Source of the DNA: Agromyces sp. Marseille-P2726
Lineage (GTDB): Bacteria; Actinomycetota; Actinomycetes; Actinomycetales; Microbacteriaceae
Reading direction: 5' to 3'
DNA: 64,000 nt
Assembly (NCBI RefSeq): GCF_902809835.1
Contig: NZ_CADDWM010000014.1
Coordinates: 558,001-622,000, forward strand
Shown here: positions 53,135-61,865 of the stretch, one piece after another
Layout: every line of letters begins with the position of its first letter
Position numbering within the stretch: the first letter of the stretch is position 1
Notes under the pieces: model-generated
Told to the model about the DNA's origin: nothing
The model's database searches: none
What the model saw: only the letters and a program-made list of their open reading frames with translations
Program-made: the position numbers and the translations under genes

Positions 53135-54142
53135 ATGGACGCGATCGGCGGGGGAGTTCTCGTGGCGGCCGCCGCCGCGCTGTGGATCGCCTACCTGCTG
53201 CCGAGCTGGCTTCGTCGTCGCCAGTACCTCGCGACCGAACGCAACGCCGTGCGCCTGCAGCAGACCCTCCGCATCCTGGCCGAGACGGCCGAGACGCCCG
53301 AACCCGTGCGCGTCGAGGCCACGGCGCGCGAGGTCGCGGCGCAGCAGCGCATCCTGCACGAGCACGAGGAGGCGGCTCGGCTCGCCGCCGAAGCGGCCGA
53401 GCACCTCGCGGTCGCCGAGCGACGGTCTGCGGCTGAGGCGGCCGCGGCGGCGCGCGAGCTCGCGGCAGCCGCGACGACGGCTGCTGCGGCGACCGGGGCC
53501 GCAGTGACGGAGCCGCTGCAGCTCCCGAGAATGACGGATGCCTCGCCGGCCGCTCGTTCCTACGACATCGCCATCCGTGCTCGCCGGTCGCTGCGCCGCA
53601 GGCGCGGCCTGTGCTCGCTGCTGCTTCTGGCGTCGCTGCTCACGGCGGTCGGCGGCGCCATCGTGTGGGCCTCGGGTGCGACGCCGTTCATCGCGGCGGG
53701 CGGAGGTCTCGGCGTGCTGGTGGCCGCGACCGCCCTCGTGGCACTCGCCCGCGTGCGCCTCCCCGTCGTCGCCGCCGATCCGGTCGTGCGGCCGTCGACC
53801 GTGCCGTTCGAACCCATCGACCTGGCCGAGGCCGAACCGGTGGCGGAGCAGCACGAGTGGACACCGCAACCGCTGCCGAAGCCCCTGCACCTGTCGCGGG
53901 GAACGATCGCCGCTGCGGCCATGGCGTCGATCGAGGCGGCGGAGCAGCTGCGCCGAACGGAGCTCGAGGCCGAGGTCGCCCGACGGGCCGAGCAGGCGGT
54001 TCCGAAGCTCGCGCCGGCCGCGCCGGCGTCGGCCGCCCCGAAGCCGACGAGCCCTTACGCACGCATGGGCATCGTCGACGTGGCCGAGCCCGCGCTCGAC
54101 GATCTCGACGCCGTGCTGCGTCGTCGCCGTCGGGCGATCTGA
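53135..54142 (+). CDS. SepX/GlpR-like membrane protein
   Basis: 335 residues. An N-terminal membrane segment (about 6-22) is followed by RRRQYLATERNAVRLQQTL. A long Ala/Glu-rich coiled coil (about 50-125), then two membrane segments (CSLLLLASLLTAVGGAIVW, FIAAGGGLGVLVAATALVAL) and a cytoplasmic tail complete it. Position after rimJ and topology match Rv0996/GlpR and Streptomyces SepX, divisome membrane proteins. Assignment rests on synteny and topology. TAGCGT (53123-53128) ends 6 bases before the ATG. Confidence 0.75.
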   Translation: MDAIGGGVLVAAAAALWIAYLLPSWLRRRQYLATERNAVRLQQTLRILAETAETPEPVRVEATAREVAAQQRILHEHEEAARLAAEAAEHLAVAERRSAAEAAAAARELAAAATTAAAATGAAVTEPLQLPRMTDASPAARSYDIAIRARRSLRRRRGLCSLLLLASLLTAVGGAIVWASGATPFIAAGGGLGVLVAATALVALARVRLPVVAADPVVRPSTVPFEPIDLAEAEPVAEQHEWTPQPLPKPLHLSRGTIAAAAMASIEAAEQLRRTELEAEVARRAEQAVPKLAPAAPASAAPKPTSPYARMGIVDVAEPALDDLDAVLRRRRRAI

Positions 54143-54150
54143 CCCGACGC

Positions 54151-54177
54151 GTGGTCCGGACCACCCTCCGGGGGGTG
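54151..54177 (+). terminator. palindromes after the SepX-like gene
   Basis: GTGGTCCGGACCAC (54151-54164) is a perfect 14-base palindrome and overlaps CACCCTCCGGGGGGTG (54162-54177). Possible terminator, immediately ahead of the tRNA -10 TAGAGT (54179-54184). Confidence 0.4.
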
Positions 54178-54195
54178 ATAGAGTCGTTGTCGCTC

Positions 54196-54268
54196 GGGCC
54201 CATGGCGCAGTTGGTAGCGCGTCTCGTTCGCAATGAGAAGGTCGGGGGTTCGAATCCCCCTGGGTCCA
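54196..54268 (+). tRNA. tRNA-Ala (anticodon CGC)
   Basis: Acceptor arms GGGCCCA and TGGGTCC (one G-U pair), D arm GCGC...GCGC, anticodon arm TCTCG-TTCGCAA-TGAGA with CGC, T arm GGGGG-TTCGAAT-CCCCC. CCA is not encoded. -10 at 54179-54184. Confidence 0.94.
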
Positions 54269-54312
54269 CCGTGTGATGCGGCAGCCCGAGGCTCCTCGCG
54301 TAGGGTTGAGCG

Positions 54313-55809
54313 GTGACCGATGTGCCTCCCACTCGATCGATCCCGATCTCCGACCGGCACCGCTGGCGCGCGTACTGGATCTGCGTGGGCGTTGCCGCGC
54401 TCACGATCATGGACCTCTCGAAGCTGAACGTCGGGCTCCCGTCGATCGAGGATTCACTGGGCGCCGGTTCGACCGAGCTTCAGCTCATCGTGGCGGGCTA
54501 CGTGCTCACGTTCGGGCTCACGCTCGTGCCCGCCGGCCGTATCGGCGACCAGCGGTCGCGCAAGGTGCTCTTCGTCATCGGACTCAGCCTGTTCGCGCTC
54601 ACGAGCCTCGCCGCGGCGCTGGCCCCCAACGCCACCGTGCTGCTCGTGGCGCGCCTGCTCCAGGGGGTCGCGGCCGGCATCCAGATGCCGCAGGTGCTGG
54701 GCCTCGTGCAGGAGCTGTTCCGCGGCGCCGAGCGGGGCAAGGCGTTCGGGCTCTTCGGCGCCACCATCGGCCTCGCGACCGCCTTCGGCCCGACGCTCGG
54801 CGGCCTGCTGATCGCCCTCGGCGGACCGGTCGACGGATGGCGCGGCATCTTCTGGATCAACGTGCCGCTGACGCTCATCGCCATCGGGTTCGCCATCTGG
54901 TACCTGCCGACCACGCGGCATCCGTCGGATGAACCGCTGTCGCTCGATCCCGTCGGCGTCCTGCTCTTCGGCGTCACCGTGGTCGCCCTCATGTGGCCGT
55001 TCCTCTTCACGACCGGAGCTCCGACCGACGACCCGGCCCGATGGTGGGTGCTCGTGGTCTTCGTCCTGGCGCTCACGGCGTTCATCGCATGGGAGAAGCG
55101 GTACGCGGCATCCGGCAAGCACCCGCTCGTCCCGTTGGGGCTGTTCCGGGTGACGAGCTTCCGCAACGGCACGGCGCTCGCGAGCGCCTACTTCGCGGCG
55201 GCACCGCCCATGTTCCTGCTCACGACGCTCTACCTGCAGCACGGGCTGGGCCTCGAGGCCCTCTACGCCGGGATGGTGAGCATCGGCTTCGCGTTGGTCA
55301 GCGCGCTCGGGTCATGGATCGGCGGGAACCTCGTGAACCGGATGGGCCGGCCACTCGTGGTCTGGGGACTCGCGCTCTTCCTGCTCGGACTGGGCCTGCT
55401 CGTGCTCGTGGCGCTCGTCACGCCGCCGGCCGTCACGCCGTGGTTGATGGCCGCGGCGATGTCGATCGCGGGGGCGGGCGGCGGCCTCGTCATCGCGCCG
55501 AACCAGACGCTGGCGCTCATGGACATCCCCGTCAAGCAGGGCGGCCTCGCGGGCTCGGTCGGCCAGCTCGGCCAGCGCATCGGCACGTCGATCGGCACCG
55601 CCGTCGCCCTGTCGCTGTTCTACTCGACGATCTATCGCGAGTCGGGCACGTCCTCGCCCGACCTCACCACGTATCACGACGCCTACGGGGTCGGCATGCT
55701 CGCGGTCGCGCTCTTCATCGCGGTCGCCTTCGCCATCGGGGTCGTCGACCTCGGCTCACGTCGCCGACGCCGCACGGCGCTCGGCGGTGCGGATCCGGTG
55801 CCCGGATGA
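54313..55809 (+). CDS. MFS drug-efflux transporter, DHA2/EmrB type
   Basis: 498 residues with about fourteen membrane segments. Motif A between TM2 and TM3 reads GRIGDQRSRKVLF, and motif C-like GPTLGGLLIALGG is in TM5. Such proteins export drugs or metabolites by proton antiport. The GTG lies 6 bases after TAGGGT (54301-54306), a leaderless start. No regulator is adjacent. It converges with the F420-reductase-like gene. Confidence 0.93.
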   Translation: MTDVPPTRSIPISDRHRWRAYWICVGVAALTIMDLSKLNVGLPSIEDSLGAGSTELQLIVAGYVLTFGLTLVPAGRIGDQRSRKVLFVIGLSLFALTSLAAALAPNATVLLVARLLQGVAAGIQMPQVLGLVQELFRGAERGKAFGLFGATIGLATAFGPTLGGLLIALGGPVDGWRGIFWINVPLTLIAIGFAIWYLPTTRHPSDEPLSLDPVGVLLFGVTVVALMWPFLFTTGAPTDDPARWWVLVVFVLALTAFIAWEKRYAASGKHPLVPLGLFRVTSFRNGTALASAYFAAAPPMFLLTTLYLQHGLGLEALYAGMVSIGFALVSALGSWIGGNLVNRMGRPLVVWGLALFLLGLGLLVLVALVTPPAVTPWLMAAAMSIAGAGGGLVIAPNQTLALMDIPVKQGGLAGSVGQLGQRIGTSIGTAVALSLFYSTIYRESGTSSPDLTTYHDAYGVGMLAVALFIAVAFAIGVVDLGSRRRRRTALGGADPVPG

Positions 55810-55825
55810 GCGGAACCCGTTCGGG

Positions 55826-56479
55826 TCAGGCGGCGAGGTGTGCGACGGGCGCGAGCAGTGCGACGAGCTCACTCGCCGACAACTCCCGGCCGAACGCCGG
55901 ATTCCCCGGCTCGAGCGCTCGCCCGTTCGCCAGCGGACCGCCGTCGACCGCGTCGAATCCGATGTCGTCGATGATCCGGGCGATGACGTTGCGGGCATCC
56001 TCATCGTCCCCCACGACGGCCAGCGCACGGCGCAGCGGAGAGCCGGCGTCCATGCTGTCGTCCTCCATCTCGTGATACCCGAGGTGGTTGAGCGACTTCA
56101 CCACCCGCGCGCGCGGGTTGCGAGCGGCGTTGATCTCGCTCGTCGAGCGCTCGTCGGCGTCGATCATCGGCAGGTGCCCGTCGACCGGCGGCCAGTAGTT
56201 CATGGCGTCGACCACGATGCGGTCGTCGAACAGCTCCCACGGCACCGTTGCGGCCTTGCCGAACGGCACGGCGACGATGATGACGTCGGCCTCGGCGACG
56301 AGTTCATCGGGGGTGGCGACGCGGGCGCCCGGAGCGACGACGGCCACGAGCAGATCGAGCGCCTTCTGCCTGGGGGAACCGGTGATGAGGACGTCGTACC
56401 CGGATGCCTCGAGGAGTCGGGCGAGGGCGGTGCCGACCTTCCCAGCACCGAAGATCCCGACCACCGGCCGTTCCGTCAC
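55826..56479 (-). CDS. NADPH:F420 oxidoreductase-like NAD(P)-binding protein
   Basis: 217 residues. Rossmann fold VVGIFGAGKVGTALARLLEASGYDV, then DVIIVAVPFGKA and RIVVDAMNYWPP, and RVVKSLNHLGYHEMED; this is the F420-dependent NADP reductase-like family. The GTG at 56479 is preferred because GGAGGGG lies just upstream; GTG 56485 would overlap that site. The cofactor (F420 or another) is not provable from sequence. Confidence 0.85.
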   Translation of the reverse strand: MTERPVVGIFGAGKVGTALARLLEASGYDVLITGSPRQKALDLLVAVVAPGARVATPDELVAEADVIIVAVPFGKAATVPWELFDDRIVVDAMNYWPPVDGHLPMIDADERSTSEINAARNPRARVVKSLNHLGYHEMEDDSMDAGSPLRRALAVVGDDEDARNVIARIIDDIGFDAVDGGPLANGRALEPGNPAFGRELSASELVALLAPVAHLAA

Positions 56480-56675
56480 GTCCACCCCTCCATTCTCGCC
56501 CACGCGGTGCTCATCCACGGGGATGATCCATGCATCGACATCTTCCAGCAACGCGTGCGGTGCCCTCGGCATTCCGCGAGCGACATGGTGCCGCGGGGGC
56601 AGGAGGAATAGTGTCGGCAGCGCGACGGTTGTGCGAGACGATGCGTGCGCGTGCATGCACGGGATGGGGCGTGAG

Positions 56676-57794
56676 ATGGCTGGGCACTTCGAGTTCGGAC
56701 TCGACACCTTCGGCGATGTGACGGCGGGCCCCGACGGCGCATTGCTCACGCACGCGCAGACGCTGCGCAACCTCGTGGAGCAGGCCGTGCTCGCCGATCG
56801 CCTCGGTCTCGACTTCTTCGGTGTCGGTGAGCATCACCGCGAGGACTTCTCGGTCTCGGCACCCGAGGTCGTGCTGGCGGCGATCGCGGGCCGCACCGAG
56901 CGCATCCACCTCGGCTCGGCGGTCACGGTGTTGAGCTCCGACGACCCGGTGCGGGTGTTCGAGCGATTCGCGACCCTCGACGCCCTCTCGAACGGGCGCG
57001 CCGAGGTCATCCTCGGGCGCGGTTCGTTCATCGAGTCGTTCCCGCTCTTCGGATTCGACCTGAGCCAGTACCAGGAGCTGTTCGAGGAGAAGCTCAACCT
57101 CTTCGCGGCCCTGCTGCCGCAGGAGCCGGTGACCTGGTCGGGCGAGCTGCGCTCACCGCTCACCGACCAGCTCGTCTACCCGCCCGTGGAACACGGTCGG
57201 CTGAAGACGTGGGTCGGCGTGGGCGGCAGCCCCGAGTCCGTCGTGCGCGCCGCCCATTACGGGCTTCCGCTCGTGCTCGCGATCATCGGCGGCAGTCCCG
57301 CTCGGTTCGCCCCGCTCGCCGACCTCTACCGGCGCGCCCTCGAGCAGTTCGGCCACGAACCGCAGCCCATCGCGGTCCACTCGCCCGGGCACATCGGCGA
57401 GACCGACGCTGAGGCGCGCGACACGCTGTGGCCGCACTACAAGGCCAATATCGACCGCATCGGCAAGGAGCGCGGCTGGGGTCCGGTGACTCGCGAGCAC
57501 TTCGAGGTCGAGGCCGGCCCGAGCGGTGCGCTGTACGCCGGCTCGTCCGAGACGGTCGCGCAGAAGATCGCGGCGGCGATGCGGGCGATCGGCGCGACCC
57601 GCTTCGATCTGAAGTACTCGAACGGGACCCTGTCGCACGAGCACATGATGGGCAGCATCGAGCGGTACGCGACGGAGGTCGTGCCCCGCGTCCGCGAGCT
57701 GCTCGCCGAGTCCGACGCCGCTGGCGAGCCCGTCGAGCTCGACGCGGCAGATCGAGCGGATGCCGCCGCAGCGGCCGAGCACGCACGCGACTGA
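56676..57794 (+). CDS. LLM-class flavin-dependent oxidoreductase
   Basis: 372-residue luciferase-like monooxygenase fold: FEFGLDTFGDV, ADRLGLDFFGVGEHH, RIHLGSAVTVLSSDDPVRVFERFATLD and RAEVILGRGSF. Uses FMN or F420 as cofactor. The ATG at 56676 gives the family N-terminus; an ATG four codons earlier is possible. Divergent from the NADPH:F420 reductase-like gene, which hints at a shared cofactor. Confidence 0.9.
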   Translation: MAGHFEFGLDTFGDVTAGPDGALLTHAQTLRNLVEQAVLADRLGLDFFGVGEHHREDFSVSAPEVVLAAIAGRTERIHLGSAVTVLSSDDPVRVFERFATLDALSNGRAEVILGRGSFIESFPLFGFDLSQYQELFEEKLNLFAALLPQEPVTWSGELRSPLTDQLVYPPVEHGRLKTWVGVGGSPESVVRAAHYGLPLVLAIIGGSPARFAPLADLYRRALEQFGHEPQPIAVHSPGHIGETDAEARDTLWPHYKANIDRIGKERGWGPVTREHFEVEAGPSGALYAGSSETVAQKIAAAMRAIGATRFDLKYSNGTLSHEHMMGSIERYATEVVPRVRELLAESDAAGEPVELDAADRADAAAAAEHARD

Positions 57795-57811
57795 CGCGAG
57801 CGCACGCCGCC

Positions 57812-59005
57812 TCAGGCGGTGCCGCGCGCCGGAGCCGCCGCGGCGCGCCGCCTGACGGCGGCGCGGAACCACGCGGCATCCGGAAGCCTCGACAGGAACG
57901 TGCCCGCGATGATCGTGATCAGGACGTAACCCGTCGCGAGGGGTGCGATCTCAGGTGGCCCCCCGGCGCTCACCGCGAGCCCGGCGATCACGATCGAGAA
58001 CTCGCCGCGAGGGCCGAGTGACAGGCCGGCCCGCCATTGGCCGAGCGTGCCGACGCCCGCTCGCCGAGCCGCGTACGCGCCGGTCACGAGCTTCGTGAAG
58101 ATCGTGACGATCGCGAGCCCGAGCGCGGGCAGGAGCATCGAGAGCAGCCCGGCGAAGTCCGACGTGAGGCCGAAGAAGAGGAAGAACGTCGCCGCGAACA
58201 GGTCGCGGAGCGGGGTGAGCACCTGGCTCGCGTTCGCCGCGACCCGGCCCGACAGGGCGATGCCCACGAGGAAGGCGCCGACCGCGGCGGAGACCCCCAC
58301 CTGCGCGGCGAGGCCGGCCACGAGCATGGTCAACCCCATGACGCCGAGCAGCAGCGCCTCGAACTCGTCGGCCGGGAACAGCCGCGAGACCACGTGGCCA
58401 TGCCGCAGGGCGACGAAGAGGATGACGGCGACCACCGCCACGGCGACGGCCACGGCGATCGCCCCCTGCATGAGGCTCACGCCCACCACGACGGCCGAGA
58501 GCACGGGCAGGTAGAAGGCCATCGCGAGGTCCTCGATCACGAGCACGGCCAGCACCGCGGGCGTCTCGCGGTTCGAGAGGCGGCCGAGGTCGCGGAGCAG
58601 CTTGGCGATGACGCCCGACGACGAGACCCATGTGACGCCGGCGAGCGCGACCGCGGCGATCGGCCCCCATCCGAGCAGGAGCGCGAGCGCTGCTCCTGGC
58701 AGGGCGTTGAGCAGCGCGTCGACGATGCCCGGCACGCGCGCCGACTTCAGGCTGGTGAAGAGCTCCTCGGCCGTGTACTCGAGTCCGAGGAGGGCCAGCA
58801 GCAGGATGATGCCGATCTCCGACCCCACCTCGAGGAACTCGGCGCTGGCGTCGAGCGGCACGAGGCCTCCCTCGCCGAAGGCGAGGCCGAGGAGGAGGTA
58901 GAACGGGATCGGCGAGATGCCGATCAGGAGCGAGAGACGACCGAGCAGGCTCATACCGAGAAGCAGCGCGCCGACTTCGATGAGGAGCAGCGTCGTCTCG
59001 TGCAT
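57812..59005 (-). CDS. CPA2 cation:proton antiporter
   Basis: 397 residues, about twelve membrane segments, with the Na_H_Exchanger fold (GVTWVSSSGVIAKLL, ETPAVLAVLVIEDLAMAFYLPVL with the membrane acidic pair, and AAVGAFLVGIALSG). It exchanges K+ or Na+ for protons. The ATP/NAD-binding RCK part is supplied by the gene upstream, 10 bases away, instead of being fused. Confidence 0.93.
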   Translation of the reverse strand: MHETTLLLIEVGALLLGMSLLGRLSLLIGISPIPFYLLLGLAFGEGGLVPLDASAEFLEVGSEIGIILLLALLGLEYTAEELFTSLKSARVPGIVDALLNALPGAALALLLGWGPIAAVALAGVTWVSSSGVIAKLLRDLGRLSNRETPAVLAVLVIEDLAMAFYLPVLSAVVVGVSLMQGAIAVAVAVAVVAVILFVALRHGHVVSRLFPADEFEALLLGVMGLTMLVAGLAAQVGVSAAVGAFLVGIALSGRVAANASQVLTPLRDLFAATFFLFFGLTSDFAGLLSMLLPALGLAIVTIFTKLVTGAYAARRAGVGTLGQWRAGLSLGPRGEFSIVIAGLAVSAGGPPEIAPLATGYVLITIIAGTFLSRLPDAAWFRAAVRRRAAAAPARGTA

Positions 59006-59015
59006 GCGAGGCCGC

Positions 59016-59510
59016 CTAGCCGGGGCCGTTGGAGAGGAGTCGGGCTACTCCGTCGAGTCCTTCACGAGTTCCGACGCAGACGATGACATCTCCGGCGCGC
59101 AGCGGTTCAGCCGGCGTCGGGGAGGGGATGATCGCACCGTCGCGCACGATGGCGACGATCGACGAATGGGTTCGCGTGCGTGCCTTCGTGTCGCCGAGCG
59201 TGCGGTTGAGGTACGGCGAGTCGGTCGGCAGGGCGATCTGCTCGGTGAAGAGGCCGGCCGTCTCATCGCTGAGGCTCGTGAGACGGCTGAGCATGACCGA
59301 GGCGCCGAGCACGTCGGCGAGGGCTGCGGCCTCGTCGTCGTTCAGCGGAATGGAATCGCGACACTCGTCGGGGTCGTCGAAGTCGAAGATGCCGAGGTCG
59401 CGTTCGCCGTCGCGATGCGACACCACGCTGATGCGACGCCCGCGTTCGGTGATGAGGTCGTGCCGGAACCCGATGCCGGGGAGGTCGACCCGCTCGATGT
59501 GAATTGCCAC
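59016..59510 (-). CDS. TrkA-C regulatory subunit of the antiporter
   Basis: 164 residues. N-terminal part VAIHIERVDLPGIGFRHDLITERGRR, and a C-terminal TrkA_C/RCK_C domain (IVAIVRDGAIIPSPTPAEPLRAGDVIVCVGTREGL) as in KhtT-type antiporter regulators, which bind cyclic dinucleotides or nucleotides. The GTG start lies 6 bases after TACCAT (coding strand, 59522-59517), a leaderless start. First gene of the two-gene antiporter operon. Confidence 0.9.
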   Translation of the reverse strand: MAIHIERVDLPGIGFRHDLITERGRRISVVSHRDGERDLGIFDFDDPDECRDSIPLNDDEAAALADVLGASVMLSRLTSLSDETAGLFTEQIALPTDSPYLNRTLGDTKARTRTHSSIVAIVRDGAIIPSPTPAEPLRAGDVIVCVGTREGLDGVARLLSNGPG

Positions 59511-59554
59511 GTGGTAATGGTAAACCCGCCGGAGGACCCCGCCGGCAGGGCGCG

Positions 59555-60436
59555 TCAGCGCTCGGGCTCCGCGCGCGTGAGCATGGTCAGCACGCGCGTT
59601 CCGGCATCCTCGTCGAGCTCGAACGACACCCGTACTCGCCCGAGTTCGCCGAGCGAGGTCACGTGGGTCCCGCCGCACGGGATCCGTGCGTCGCCGCCGG
59701 GCAACTCGCACACCCACGTTCGCCGGTCGGTCAGCGCCTCGCCGTCGCGGTCGATGCGCACGGGGGCATCCGTTCCGCACCACGCGGCGAGGGTCGCATC
59801 GACGGATGCCGCGAGCGAGCCGAGGTCGGTGGCTGCCACGCTCTGGGCGTCGAATCCGGCCCGACGCAGCGACTTGTTGAGGCGGTAGGTGTCGACTGAC
59901 CCGTTCGGCTCGATGCGGCTGGCGGCGTTCGCGATGCCGTCGAAATCGGGACTTCCGAGCGAGTCCTCGCGCACGGGCTTCGACCACCGTGGGGCGAGGG
60001 CGCGGTTGAGCGCGAGCGAGGCGAGGTGACAGGCGGTATGCCCTACCGAGAGGGCCCGGCGCGTTGCGGCATCCGCTTCGACCTCGACGAGGTCGCCCTC
60101 GGTGACGCGGGCGTCGCCGTCGACGAGGTGCGCGACGACGAAGGACCATCCATCCGTGCCCGGGCGCACGGGGATGTCACTCCCGAGGTGCAGGTCGCGG
60201 CCGTCCGTGGCCGCCACCACGGCGTCGAGGATCTCGACCTCACGTTCGCCGACGCGCATCAGCCCGGTGTCGGCCGGCTGGTCGGGCCACGCCGCATCGA
60301 CCGCGTGGAAGCTCGTCGACTCGGTGATCACCGCGACGCGTCCGTCGCCGGCGGGACCCACGTGCAGCGCTCGCGAACGGTCGCGAAGCGCCCCGGTGGG
60401 GTAGGTGACGACGGTGTCGCGCTGGGGGAGCGTCAC
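59555..60436 (-). CDS. AlaX-type alanyl-tRNA editing protein
   Basis: 293-residue free-standing homologue of the AlaRS editing domain. Metal-site motifs VGHTACHLASLALN (HxxxH) and IPCGGTHVTSLGELG (Cys-x-x-x-His) are both present, so it should hydrolyse Ser- or Gly-mischarged tRNA-Ala. The GTG start lies 2 bases after the stop of the 59-residue membrane protein, so the two are co-translated. Confidence 0.88.
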   Translation of the reverse strand: MTLPQRDTVVTYPTGALRDRSRALHVGPAGDGRVAVITESTSFHAVDAAWPDQPADTGLMRVGEREVEILDAVVAATDGRDLHLGSDIPVRPGTDGWSFVVAHLVDGDARVTEGDLVEVEADAATRRALSVGHTACHLASLALNRALAPRWSKPVREDSLGSPDFDGIANAASRIEPNGSVDTYRLNKSLRRAGFDAQSVAATDLGSLAASVDATLAAWCGTDAPVRIDRDGEALTDRRTWVCELPGGDARIPCGGTHVTSLGELGRVRVSFELDEDAGTRVLTMLTRAEPER

Positions 60437-60438
60437 GC

Positions 60439-60618
60439 CTAGCGGACGCCGTCGGCGCGCCCGAGGATGTTCACCGGGATGGCCACGGCGAGCGAGACCG
60501 CGAGGATGCCGCCGAAGAACGTGACCGCCTCGAAGCCGGGGAGTTCGGGCGCGATCGACATGAGCCAGAGGCCGAACAGGAAGATCGCCATGGCGATGAT
60601 GAAGGTGATGACGTTCAC
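60439..60618 (-). CDS. 59-residue two-helix membrane protein
   Basis: Starts MNVITFIIAMAIFLFGLWLM and ends ILGRADGVR. Two hydrophobic helices are separated by SIAPELPGFEAVTF. The GTG at 60618 follows GGAGG, and the stop abuts the AlaX start. Function unknown; the good ribosome-binding site and codon pattern support it as real. Confidence 0.75.
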   Translation of the reverse strand: MNVITFIIAMAIFLFGLWLMSIAPELPGFEAVTFFGGILAVSLAVAIPVNILGRADGVR

Positions 60619-60691
60619 GTTGGCCTCCAGGAAGACGTTGCGGCGATGGCTGCGCCCGCCAGTCTAGCCGTCGGCGCGGGCCGATCCCGGC

Positions 60692-61855
60692 TCAGGACGT
60701 CAGCGGTCCGAGCCACGCGGTCGCGACGGTGGAGTGCGCGGACTCGTCGTCGGACGGGTGGAAGATGCCCGCCAGCACGTCGCGATACAGCCTGCCGAGC
60801 TCGGAGCCCGAGAAGTACGTCGAACCGCCCGAGACGCGAACGGCCTGGTCGACCACGTGCTTCGCGGTCTCGGTGGCGCGCACCTTGAGGCTCGAGAGCT
60901 TCGCGAACCAGTGCGCGCCGTGGTCGACGAGTCCGTCGAGGTCGCGGGCGATGGCGATGAGCTGCGGCTCGATCGCATCTTGGGCGATGGCGGCGTCGGC
61001 GACGCGCCAGCGGATGTCGGGGTCCTGCGAGAGCGGCGCTCCGTCGTTCTTCATCGAGGTGCGCCGGTGCGCCGATGCGACCGCGAGGTCGAGCGCCCGG
61101 GCTCCGATGCCCGCGTACACCGACGCGAGGAGCAGCTCGAAGCACGAGAAGATGCCGAAGATGAACGGGTCGGCGTTCGGGCCCGGGTCGAGTCGACGCA
61201 CGATCCGGTCGGATGCCGCGAATGCGCCGTCGAGCACGGTGGTGTTGCTCTGCGTCGCGCGCATCCCCATCGTGTCCCAGTCGTCGAGGATGCGGATGTC
61301 GGGATCCTCGCGATCGATGAATCCATAGACGAGCTTCGGGCCGTCGGCAGATGCCGTGTCGAGGCCCATCGTGCCGAGCCGGGTCCACGCCGGGGACAAC
61401 GAGGTGAAGATCTTGCGTCCGGTGAAGCGGTAGCCGCCGCCCGGCTGCGGGTCGGCGGCGGTCCGCGAGCCGAAGAGCACGAGGTCGTTGCCCGCCTCGC
61501 TGATGCCGAACCCGAAGATCTCGCCGTCGCCGGCCTCGCGCTGGAGGAACTCGAGCGAGTCGTCGCCGCGGTCGCGCAGCACCTTCGCGACCGCCGTCCA
61601 GATGAGGTGCATGTTCACGGCGAGCGCCGTCGAGGGCGCCGCCCCGGCGAGGCGCATCTGCGCTCGGACCGCGTCTTCCAGCGCCCATCCGAGCCCGCCG
61701 AACTCCGTCGGCACGAGTGCCGTCAGGTATCCGGTCGCGCGAAGGTCCTCGAGGTCCTCGGCGAAGAAGGCGTTCCGGCGGTCGTACCCGGCCGCGCGCT
61801 CGCGCACGCGTTCGAGGAGGTCGTCATGAAGCAAGGTCTCGGGGGTCGCGCTCAC
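60692..61855 (-). CDS. acyl-CoA dehydrogenase family flavoprotein
   Basis: 387 residues with the helical N-domain (TALVPTEFGGLGWALED), the FAD/substrate beta domain (FGFGISEAGNDL, YRFTGRKIFTSLSPAW, WDTMGMRATQSNTTVLDG) and the C-domain. The position of the catalytic Glu is not clear, and the sequence leans to the DszC/hydroxylase-like branch, so either a dehydrogenase or a flavin-dependent monooxygenase is possible. TAGTGT (coding strand, 61868-61863) ends 7 bases before the GTG, a leaderless start. Confidence 0.88.
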   Translation of the reverse strand: MSATPETLLHDDLLERVRERAAGYDRRNAFFAEDLEDLRATGYLTALVPTEFGGLGWALEDAVRAQMRLAGAAPSTALAVNMHLIWTAVAKVLRDRGDDSLEFLQREAGDGEIFGFGISEAGNDLVLFGSRTAADPQPGGGYRFTGRKIFTSLSPAWTRLGTMGLDTASADGPKLVYGFIDREDPDIRILDDWDTMGMRATQSNTTVLDGAFAASDRIVRRLDPGPNADPFIFGIFSCFELLLASVYAGIGARALDLAVASAHRRTSMKNDGAPLSQDPDIRWRVADAAIAQDAIEPQLIAIARDLDGLVDHGAHWFAKLSSLKVRATETAKHVVDQAVRVSGGSTYFSGSELGRLYRDVLAGIFHPSDDESAHSTVATAWLGPLTS

Positions 61856-61865
61856 GACGCCCACA

